A stretch of DNA of 7,940 bases from an uncultured Spirochaetaceae bacterium. Its GTDB lineage: Bacteria > Spirochaetota > Spirochaetia > Treponematales > Treponemataceae. Every line of letters starts with the position of its first letter. Position 1 is the first letter of the stretch. Positions 1-6,500 of this stretch are shown here, one piece after another. The notes under the pieces are model-generated. The model saw only the letters and a list, made by a program, of their open reading frames with translations, ran no database searches and was not told the origin of the DNA. The stretch spans positions 1-7,940 of the forward strand of contig CACYBG010000188.1 of assembly GCA_902772605.1 (NCBI GenBank). The letters are read 5' to 3'. The position numbers and the translations under genes were made by a program.

Positions 1-402
1 CAGGTTACGTCGGACGACCTCGTGAAATTCGGACTTATCCCTGAAATCATCGGACGTCTTCCAATGACCTGTGCACTCAAGGAGCTGGACAAGGACGACC
101 TGAAGAAGATACTTACAGAACCGAAGAACGCAATCACAAAGCAGTTCCAGGCAAGTTTTGCAATCGACGACGTAGACCTGTCCTTCGATGAGGAAGCAAT
201 CGACCAGCTTGCAGACATAGCAATCAAGAACAAGACCGGAGCCAGGGGTCTTCGCGCAATAGTCGAAAAGATCCTTCTCGACATAATGTTCGAGATTCCT
301 TCAATCGACGGAAAGAAAAAGCTCGTAATCACAAAGGACATCGTGAACCAGACTTCCATCGAGAACGTTGAAAGCCTTCTGGTGGATCAGAAATCTGCAT
401 GA
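1..402 (+). CDS. clpX: ATP-dependent Clp protease ATP-binding subunit ClpX, C-terminal part (5' end outside window)
   Basis: This is the last 133 codons of ClpX, the hexameric AAA+ unfoldase that recognises substrates and threads them into the ClpP protease in the cytoplasm. The reading frame is open from base 1, so the N-terminal zinc-binding domain and the Walker A and B motifs lie upstream of the window. Visible here are FGLIPEIIGRLP (visible residues 10-21), whose Arg19 matches the family's arginine finger region, and the sensor-2 motif GARGLR (residues 80-85) in the small AAA+ subdomain. Both are diagnostic of ClpX/HslU-type unfoldases, and the surrounding wording matches ClpX. The C-terminus ends shortly after the sensor-2 helix, at the usual family length, and shows no sign of damage. 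It converges on the minus-strand glycosyltransferase, with a shared hairpin terminator between them. Confidence 0.95.
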   Translation, partial: QVTSDDLVKFGLIPEIIGRLPMTCALKELDKDDLKKILTEPKNAITKQFQASFAIDDVDLSFDEEAIDQLADIAIKNKTGARGLRAIVEKILLDIMFEIPSIDGKKKLVITKDIVNQTSIENVESLLVDQKSA

Positions 403-414
403 TGAACCTTTCAT

Positions 415-455
415 AAAAAAAAGACCGTTTAGGTTGATCCCAAGCGGTCTTTTTT
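415..455. terminator. Bidirectional rho-independent terminator between clpX and the glycosyltransferase gene
   Basis: The stem pairs 423-430 (GACCGTTT) with 442-449 (AAGCGGTC), including one G-T wobble. It is extended by an A-run (415-422) facing a T-run (450-455), with an 11-base loop (431-441). Read on the plus strand, the GC-containing stem is followed by six T residues. Read on the minus strand, it is followed by eight. It sits 13 bases after the clpX stop and about 40 bases beyond the end of the convergent glycosyltransferase gene, so it can stop transcription from both sides. Confidence 0.88.
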
Positions 456-494
456 CATTTTAAACCGAATCGATTGAAAAAACTGACACGGACC

Positions 495-1616
495 TTAAAC
501 CCCGAGCTGATGGAACACGTCCACGGTAGCGGCTGCATTCTTTTCCCACGAAAACCTCTTCGACCATTCCAATCCTCCGTCGATGAGCTTCGTCCTGAGG
601 GAATCATCCAGAATCACCTTCTCTATGGCAGACTCCATGTCCTCTATGTCGTCCGAATTGAAGAAAACCGCATGCTGCCCCGCAAGCTCCTTCAGTGCGC
701 CCGAATCGGAACATGCAACAGGAATGCCGGTAGCCATCGCTTCAAGGACGGAAAGCCCTGCCCCTTCAGTGACTGACGGAAATACGCACGCCTCTGCACA
801 CCTGTAGAGTTCAGGGAAACTTTCATGCGGAAAATATCCGGTTATGAATATGTCTCCGGCTGCACTGGATTCAAACACCGCCTTGTGAACCTGCTCCCCG
901 TACTTGGATTCGGATCCTGCAAGAACGAGCCTGTGCGGAAGGTGTGTCTTTTCCTTGAACATCGTGAATGCCTTTACAAGCTCCACGTGCTTTTTCTCCT
1001 GGTTTTCCATCCTGCTTGCATATACGATGTAGGGCTTCTTGATTGCAAAAGGCTTTATGTCTACGGTCTGCGAACCGGTGTCGATATCCTGAGCCGGATA
1101 AAACAGGCTGTGGTCTATGCCGCTGTGGATTACGACTATCTTCCTGCACTTGATGTTTGATTTTTCAAGGTCCTTCTTGACGTACTGACTCGGCGTGATT
1201 ATGCAGTCGACATGAGAAAGCCCCCTCATCATCTGACGGCGGAAAAACCAGTCGTCGTTCTGCATCAGAAGGCTGCTTACGATGTCGTTGGCCACTGCAA
1301 CGCCGGGTATCTTGAATTTCTTTGGAATCATCCTTGGTCCCGCAGCATACAGGATTGCATCGTATGACTGTTTCCTGCCGAATTTGTTCGCCTTGAATAT
1401 GTGCCACCATCTTTCGGCTGTCAGGCTGTCAGGTACGGAAACCGGCTCAAAACGGAAATCCCTGTCGCCCATGTATGTATAGCGGTCTACTTCCGGTCCG
1501 AAAAGCTCGAAATCGACATCCCCTCCGGACGGAAGGTTGTGCACGAGCGATGAAAGGTATGAGCCCAAACCGGATCTGCCGTGATCGCAGCCAAACGTAT
1601 CTATTCCAACTTTCAT
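495..1616 (-). CDS. Glycosyltransferase, GT4 family (group 1, GT-B fold)
   Basis: This 373-aa protein is predicted to transfer a sugar from a nucleotide-sugar donor to an envelope glycan, lipid or protein; donor and acceptor cannot be read from sequence. The N-terminal half starts with a beta strand and a glycine-rich loop (SGLGSY, residues 15-20), as in retaining GT-B enzymes. The C-terminal half has a strand plus basic segment (YIVYASRMENQEKKH) in the donor-domain position. It also has the GT4 E-x7-E motif EGAGLSVLE, with Glu284 and Glu292, followed by AMATGIPVACSDSG. There is no signal peptide or membrane segment, so it is probably cytoplasmic or peripheral at the membrane. I chose the ATG at 1616. 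An in-frame TTG at 1634 would put the start upstream of the likely -10 box, and the ATG begins the first beta strand (MKVGIDTFG) directly. There is no usable SD sequence, since AGGA abuts the ATG, which fits a leaderless message. Length is normal for the family. Confidence 0.87.
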   Translation of the reverse strand: MKVGIDTFGCDHGRSGLGSYLSSLVHNLPSGGDVDFELFGPEVDRYTYMGDRDFRFEPVSVPDSLTAERWWHIFKANKFGRKQSYDAILYAAGPRMIPKKFKIPGVAVANDIVSSLLMQNDDWFFRRQMMRGLSHVDCIITPSQYVKKDLEKSNIKCRKIVVIHSGIDHSLFYPAQDIDTGSQTVDIKPFAIKKPYIVYASRMENQEKKHVELVKAFTMFKEKTHLPHRLVLAGSESKYGEQVHKAVFESSAAGDIFITGYFPHESFPELYRCAEACVFPSVTEGAGLSVLEAMATGIPVACSDSGALKELAGQHAVFFNSDDIEDMESAIEKVILDDSLRTKLIDGGLEWSKRFSWEKNAAATVDVFHQLGV

Positions 1617-1622
1617 TCCTAC

Positions 1623-1631
1623 AGTATACCA
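1623..1631 (-). promoter_or_regulatory. Extended -10 promoter of the glycosyltransferase gene
   Basis: Read on the minus strand, TGG-TATACT is an extended -10 element (TGn plus a TATAAT-like hexamer). It is followed by six bases (GTAGGA) and then the ATG at 1616. No good -35 hexamer is found at 16-18 bases; the 17-base position reads AGCATA. With usual -10 to +1 spacing, transcription would start at or beside the A of the ATG, giving a leaderless mRNA. This is a motif-based prediction. Confidence 0.6.
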
Positions 1632-1647
1632 CAAACGGAACGAATTA

Positions 1648-1656
1648 TGCTATACT
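1648..1656 (+). promoter_or_regulatory. Extended -10 promoter of the DEAD-box helicase gene
   Basis: TGC-TATACT is an extended -10 element followed by six bases (GTAAAA) and the ATG at 1663. A -35 hexamer is weak; the 17-base-spacer position, 1628-1633, reads ACCACA. No SD sequence lies upstream of the ATG, so a leaderless transcript starting at the ATG is the simplest reading. The element mirrors the one serving the divergent gene. Confidence 0.62.
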
Positions 1657-1662
1657 GTAAAA

Positions 1663-3057
1663 ATGAGTATTAATTTTTCAGATTGCGGGATTTCGGAAGA
1701 CATCCGGCAGAGACTTTTGAAGATAGGCATAGAGGAACCGACTGCAGTACAGCAGCACGTGATTCCGCTTGTTTCGGAACGCAGGAACATACTTTTTCAG
1801 AGCGAAACGGGAACGGGAAAGACCTTTGCATACCTTTTGCCCCTGATTCAGAAACTTGAATCCGAGGAAAATCCTCACAGGGACGTCAAGGTGCTTATCG
1901 CCTCCCCCACCTACGAACTTGCATCGCAGATAAAGCAGCAGCTTCAGCTCGTAAGCGGAATAAAGGCCATCCTGTGCATAGGAGGGGCGCCGATATCCCG
2001 TCAGATCGAGATGCTCAAGGAAAAGCCCCAGATAGTGATAGGAGGCTCATCAAGGCTTCTGGAACTCATCCACCTGAAAAAGCTTAAGGCTGACCATGTC
2101 GAAACCCTGGTTCTTGACGAGGCGGACAGGCTTCTGAGTCCAGAACTGAGGGACGATACGGAGGCACTGCTCGAAAGGCTTCCGCGAAGGGTTCAGCTCA
2201 TCGGAAATTCTGCCACGGTCAGCGACTACACCAGAAGGATACTCCAACAGGCAAGGGACGGACTTGAAGGCTCAAGCGACGACATCAGGGAAGGCGGACA
2301 AAACGCAATCACCCTCATAACTCTTCCGGCAGAAGACATATTGAGAAAGAAAATCACCCACTGGGCAATATTCTCACAGCGCAGGGACAAGATTGACGCA
2401 CTCAGAAGCTTCATACATGCCGTAAAGCCCAAAAAGATGATGGTTTTCACCGCCAGGGCCGACCAGATAGACAACATAGTCGAAAAACTCAGGTTCAGGA
2501 AGATTGAAGTCGAAGGATTCAGCGCAAAAATCGACAAGAACCTCAGGAAAGAGGCCATAGACAGGTTCAGGAGCGGAAAGACCCCGATACTCGTAACCAC
2601 GGACCTTGCATCCAGGGGACTCGACATTGCGGGGGTCACCCATGTCGTGCAGATGGACCTGCCGGAAAAATTCGATTTCTTCATCCACAGGGCGGGAAGG
2701 ACTGCCAGGGCCGGACAGACGGGAATAAACTGCGTAATCGGCGACGAGTTCGAGATGGAACAGTATGCAAGGCTCGAAAAGAAGCTCAAGCTTACGGTCT
2801 ATCCGAAGATTCTGTACGACGGAAAGGTGATGGATGCCTCCGAAGTGCAGATGTACGACGAGGAAGATGATGAAGTCCCCGTCAGCGAAGGAAACGAAAG
2901 TCCGAAAAAGCCGGTGGATGAAAAAACGGAGAAAACGGAAAGAAAGCCTTCATCCGGACACAGGGGAAAAAGGGATTCCGCCGAAGGAACGAAATTCTAC
3001 GAGAGGATAAAGAGGCCCAAGAAAAAGCACGGGAAACGGAGAAAAAGTCATGATTGA
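1663..3057 (+). CDS. DEAD/DEAH-box ATP-dependent RNA helicase with basic C-terminal tail
   Basis: This 464-aa protein is predicted to unwind or remodel RNA in the cytoplasm, in ribosome assembly, mRNA decay or cold adaptation. The helicase motifs appear in order: Q motif with Phe5 and Gln30; motif I SETGTGKT (47-54); Ia-like PTYELA (82-87); Ib-like GSSR (128-131); II DEAD (152-155); III SAT (183-185); V around TTDLASRGLDI (312-322); and VI HRAGRTARAG (342-351). All ATPase residues are present. Two RNA-contact motifs differ from the common form: PTRELA has become PTYELA, and TPGR has become GSSR. After the second RecA domain comes an acidic linker (YDEEDDE) and then a Lys/Arg-rich tail ending RIKRPKKKHGKRRKSHD, a probable non-specific RNA-binding extension. 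The start is ATG 1663, six bases after a TATACT box and without an SD sequence. Its last 8 bases overlap the prepilin peptidase gene. The subfamily (CshA, RhlE, SrmB and so on) cannot be assigned safely. Confidence 0.93.
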   Translation: MSINFSDCGISEDIRQRLLKIGIEEPTAVQQHVIPLVSERRNILFQSETGTGKTFAYLLPLIQKLESEENPHRDVKVLIASPTYELASQIKQQLQLVSGIKAILCIGGAPISRQIEMLKEKPQIVIGGSSRLLELIHLKKLKADHVETLVLDEADRLLSPELRDDTEALLERLPRRVQLIGNSATVSDYTRRILQQARDGLEGSSDDIREGGQNAITLITLPAEDILRKKITHWAIFSQRRDKIDALRSFIHAVKPKKMMVFTARADQIDNIVEKLRFRKIEVEGFSAKIDKNLRKEAIDRFRSGKTPILVTTDLASRGLDIAGVTHVVQMDLPEKFDFFIHRAGRTARAGQTGINCVIGDEFEMEQYARLEKKLKLTVYPKILYDGKVMDASEVQMYDEEDDEVPVSEGNESPKKPVDEKTEKTERKPSSGHRGKRDSAEGTKFYERIKRPKKKHGKRRKSHD

Positions 3058-3523
3058 CTTCATCCGCTCCAACCCGATTTTCATCGCTTCAGCAATCTTC
3101 ATGGCATTTTCCATTCCCATAGTCGTATGGGACATAAGGACGATGAAGATACCCGACATGCTCGTGTACGTCGGGGCGGCGGTTCTTTCGGCATACTTCA
3201 TCGCATTTACGGGTTGGGACGCCATTCTCCATTTGGTGGCGGCGGCACTTTCATTCGGGCTTTTCATGCTCGTAAGGAAATTCGCAGGAAACGGACTTGG
3301 ATGGGGGGACGTAAAGTACTCGCTGGTGTGCGGACTCTATGCAGGACCGCTCTGGGCGTTTGCAGGATACATCCTTTCGGCCGTCTACTGCGGACTGTTT
3401 TTCCTGGTCCTGAAGCTTTCGGGAAGGTACGGAAAGGACAGGGCACTGCCGTTCACCCCATTCATGGCCCTTGGAACGGTCTCAGTTTCAGCCATACCTA
3501 TTGTTAAACAGCTTGCATGCTGA
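3050..3523 (+). CDS. A24-family prepilin peptidase (type IV leader peptidase), short form without methyltransferase domain
   Basis: This 157-aa integral membrane aspartic peptidase would cleave leader peptides of type IV pilin-like, pseudopilin or Tad-type precursors at the cytoplasmic membrane. The two catalytic aspartates are Asp28 in WDIRTMKIPD and Asp87 in GLGWGDVK, the latter being the GxGD signature. LPFTPFMALGT (133-143) matches the conserved C-terminal segment of the family. Five to six hydrophobic segments cover residues about 9-27, 38-54, 58-76, 90-121 (possibly two) and 137-153. The N-terminal cysteine-containing methyltransferase domain of PilD/PulO is absent, so it resembles compact TadV/CpaA- or archaeal-type enzymes. 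It starts inside the end of the helicase gene (8-base overlap), with GGAG at 3038-3041, eight bases before the ATG, so translational coupling is likely. No pilin gene is visible in the window, so the substrate is unknown. Confidence 0.88.
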   Translation: MIDFIRSNPIFIASAIFMAFSIPIVVWDIRTMKIPDMLVYVGAAVLSAYFIAFTGWDAILHLVAAALSFGLFMLVRKFAGNGLGWGDVKYSLVCGLYAGPLWAFAGYILSAVYCGLFFLVLKLSGRYGKDRALPFTPFMALGTVSVSAIPIVKQLAC

Positions 3524-3529
3524 TATAAT
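3501..3529 (+). promoter_or_regulatory. Sigma-70-type promoter of smc, overlapping the end of the prepilin peptidase gene
   Basis: TTGTTA (3501-3506) and a perfect TATAAT (3524-3529) are separated by 17 bases. TGA directly before the -10 gives a full TGn extended -10. That same TGA (3521-3523) is the stop codon of the prepilin peptidase. The predicted start is near 3535-3537, leaving a leader of about 60 bases before the smc GTG. This is the best promoter match in the window and suggests smc can be transcribed apart from the upstream genes. Confidence 0.82.
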
Positions 3530-3548
3530 TCTCACGGGAAAAATTTAC

Positions 3549-3576
3549 AGGACATGGTCAAATCAGGCCGGGTCCT
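3549..3576 (+). other. Possible RNA hairpin in the smc leader
   Basis: AGGAC (3549-3553) can pair with GTCCT (3572-3576), and GGTC (3556-3559) with GGCC (3566-3569, one G-T wobble). These are separated by a small internal loop and capped by the six-base loop AAATCA. It lies in the predicted 5' leader of smc, just upstream of the SD sequence, and is followed by the moderately T-rich TTGTTGT, too weak for a clear terminator. It could modulate translation or message stability, or be incidental. Confidence 0.35.
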
Positions 3577-3583
3577 TTGTTGT

Positions 3584-3590
3584 AGAGGGA
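3584..3590 (+). promoter_or_regulatory. Ribosome binding site deciding the smc start
   Basis: AGAGGGA lies five bases before GTG 3596. The upstream in-frame ATG at 3554 has AGGA only one base away, too close to work. The GTG also restores the family's standard N-terminus (FLKSLEIFGFKSF right after the initiator), so GTG 3596 is the preferred start. Confidence 0.82.
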
Positions 3591-3595
3591 ATTCT

Positions 3596-6500
3596 GTGTT
3601 TCTTAAAAGTCTTGAAATATTCGGTTTCAAATCATTCGCCGACCGTACGCATATCAATTTCACCGATGGAATAACCGCACTGCTCGGACCGAACGGATGC
3701 GGAAAAAGCAACGTAGTGGACGCAATCAAATGGGTGCTTGCCGAAAACCGCTCAAAAAACCTTCGGGCAGCAAGCATGGAGGACGTGATTTTCAACGGTA
3801 CGGATTCGCGTCCTGCACTTTCTCTTGCAGAAGTCACCCTTACCATTTCAAACGAAAACAAACTCCTTCCGGTTGACGACAGCGAGATTGCCATAAGGAG
3901 GCGTCTATACCGTTCCGGTGAAAACGAATACTTCATCAACGGAAGGCAGGCAACGGCAACGGAAATCAGGAAGCTGTTCATGGACACGGGTATCGGAAAG
4001 TCCGCATATTCGGTCATGGAGCAGGGAAAAATCACCCAGATACTCTCCTCAAAGCCTGAAGACAGAAGGTACCTGTTCGAGGAAGCCGCCGGAATCAGCA
4101 GAAGCAAGGCCGAGGTTGCAGAAGCAGAAAAGGACCTTGAAAAGACCAGGGCGAACCTTGCCCAGATTGAGTCCGGACTTGCGGAAACCAAGCGCAACTA
4201 TGAAACGCTCAAGGTGCAGGCCGAAAAGACAAACAGGTACAGGAAGCTTCTCGAAGAAAAGTTCAACTGCGAACTCGACATTCAGCTCCTGAAACTCAAG
4301 GACTTTACGCAGAACAAGGCACGTCACGAACAGATTCTTGCCGAAACTACGGCCAAAAGGGATGCCGCGGCAAAGGACATCGAGGCAATCTACGCTGCAC
4401 TGAACGAAAACACGGACAAAATCAATGCGCTCCAGGAGCAGATCCGCATCAAGCAGCAGGAGACAATCAAGCTTGCGGCCGATCAGAACGGAAAGAAGGC
4501 CATGGCGGCCCAGCTCAAGCAGCAGCAGAGTTCCATCAGGGAAAAAATCGGTCAGCTCGAAAACCGCATAAAGAACACCAGGGAAAGGCTGGACGAATAC
4601 AACGACGACATCGACACGCTGAATGCCGAGCTTCACGAAAAGAACAAGCAGCTGGACGACATCAAGAAGAACATAGAAAGCTTTACGGACAACATCTCCC
4701 AGTCATCCGCCCAGATCGATGAAAACCAGAAGCAGATAAACACGAACTCAGGAAAAATCCACAACCTGGACGCAGAGAGGGCTGAACTGCAGAAGGAGCT
4801 TGCCGCGATAACGGAAGACATAGTCACCGAACTCGACGCAAAGCTCAAGGATGCGGGATACTCGTCCTCAAACAACAGGAAGGCGAAGGAAGCCCTGGAC
4901 ACCCAGATTGAAAAAATCAAGATATTCACCAACGGTAGGGCCAACATATTCAGGGACTTCAATTCACTCCCCTCACACTCCGAAAAGGATGCGGCAAAAT
5001 TCAGCGGAGATGCGGTACAGGCATTCACCGACCTACAGAAGATGCTTGATGAACTCAAGGACAACCTTGACGGCTATACGAAAACTACGCCTCAGTTTAT
5101 AGATGAATTCCTCTCGCCGGAGGGCATCATCACCAAGAAAAGGCGCATCGACGAATCGATAGACACGAACATCGCCCAGATTGCCGACATCAACAGGGAA
5201 AGCGGAGAACTTGCGGCAATCAACTCGACCCTGTCCAAGAAAATCAACGAATACAAGGAAACCCTGTCAAAGCTTCAGATAAACAGGGCCGAAATGATTC
5301 AGCAGATAAATTCATGCAACCAGCAGATTTTCACCATAAAGAAGACGCTCGCATCGGAACAGGCAAGCCTCAAGGAACAGGAAGACGAGCTTTACAACGA
5401 AACGCGCCAGAAGGACGAACTGGACGAAAAGCTTGAGGAACTGGACGAACAGATTGCAGAACTCCAGCGTGCAGGCGACAAGCTCCTTAACGAACTGAAG
5501 GACCTGGACAGCCAGATAGACGACTGCAACAGCCGCGTATCGGGAAAACAGGACACCCTGAAAAAGAAGCAGGAAGAAAAGAACAAGTATCAGGCACAGC
5601 TTGAGCATTACAGCGTAAGCATCGTTCAGAACGAGACCGAAATCAGGAACGTAAAGCAGAATTTCCAGGAAAACTATTCGCGCGACCTCATGGAATTCGA
5701 GGAAAGGATGTACACCATAACCGAACAGCCCAAGGATCTGCGCGACAAGCTCAGCGTAACGAAACAGAAGATTTCCGAACTCGGACAGGTCAACTTCATG
5801 GCCGTCGAACAGTTTGCAGAGGAAAAGGACCGCTACGAAAGGCAGCAGGCAAGCTATGCGGACACGAAGAAATCGCTCGACAACCTTGTGCGCGTAAGCG
5901 AGGAAATCAGGACAAAATCTTCCGAGCTATTCCTCAGCACGTACAATAAAATCAGGAAGAATTTCCACAACATGTTCAGGCGCATGTTCAGCAACGGAGG
6001 AAGGGCCGAACTCAGGCTTGTGGACCCCGCAAACGTACTTACGTCCGGAATCGACATCTATGCACAGCCGCCGGGAAAAAAGCTCGAGAACATCACCCTT
6101 CTTTCCGGAGGTGAAAAGACGATGACTGCCATGGCACTCCTGTTTGCGACCTACCAGGTACGCCCCAGCCCGTTCTGCCTCCTTGACGAGATTGATGCGG
6201 CTCTGGACGACAAGAACGTCGGAAGCCTTGTAAACGTACTGAGGGCATTCTCCGGAATAAGCCAGTACATAGTCATAACCCACAACAAGAAGACCGTTCT
6301 CGGTGCATCGTCCATGCTGGGCGTCGTAATGGAAGAAAGCGGAGTCACAAAGGTCGTTCAGGTACGTCTGGATGACGACATGCTCAACGGAAAGGCAGCA
6401 TTTGAAGCCGAAGACGATTTCGTGGAAGAGGATGTGGAACCGGAGGAAGGCATAGTAATACCTCCAAGACCTCCAAAAAGGGAACGGGATCAGGATGGAA

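Larger units (their letters stand above)
1620..1659. repeat. 9-bp perfect inverted repeat spanning both divergent promoters
   Basis: TACAGTATA (1620-1628) and TATACTGTA (1651-1659) are perfect reverse complements separated by 22 bases. Each arm holds the -10 hexamer and the first three discriminator bases of one promoter. The symmetry extends on either side as TGn before each arm and as ATG three bases after each arm, centred between 1639 and 1640. It may be only a pair of matched promoters, or it may be an operator recognised by a dimeric regulator. Confidence 0.8.

Noticed and set aside
403..494. Possible small gene or RNA in the gap between clpX and the glycosyltransferase gene
   Set aside because: The space is accounted for by the shared terminator hairpin, and no start with an SD sequence or promoter was seen.
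1617..1634. TTG start at 1634 giving a six-residue-longer glycosyltransferase
   Set aside because: The extension (MWYTVG) is encoded by the predicted promoter sequence itself, including the -10 box, and has no SD sequence. ATG 1616 begins the conserved first strand.
2226..2789. 187-aa minus-strand open frame inside the helicase gene
   Set aside because: It is antisense to conserved helicase motifs, has a Ser/Leu/Phe-rich composition expected from a complement of coding sequence, and lacks a promoter or recognisable domain.
3554..3595. ATG start at 3554 adding 14 residues to SMC
   Set aside because: AGGA is only one base from this ATG, and the added residues do not match the family's N-terminus. 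GTG 3596 has a well-spaced AGAGGGA and the conserved FLKSLEIFGFKSF start.
3532..4197. 221-aa minus-strand open frame across the smc start
   Set aside because: It is complementary to the smc promoter, leader and N-terminal head coding sequence; its codon pattern follows the plus-strand frame and no motif is seen.
4049..5608. Several minus-strand frames rich in Leu, Phe and Val opposite the smc arms
   Set aside because: Glu/Lys/Gln-rich coiled-coil codons give Phe/Leu/Leu-type codons on the other strand, so these look membrane-like only by complementarity.
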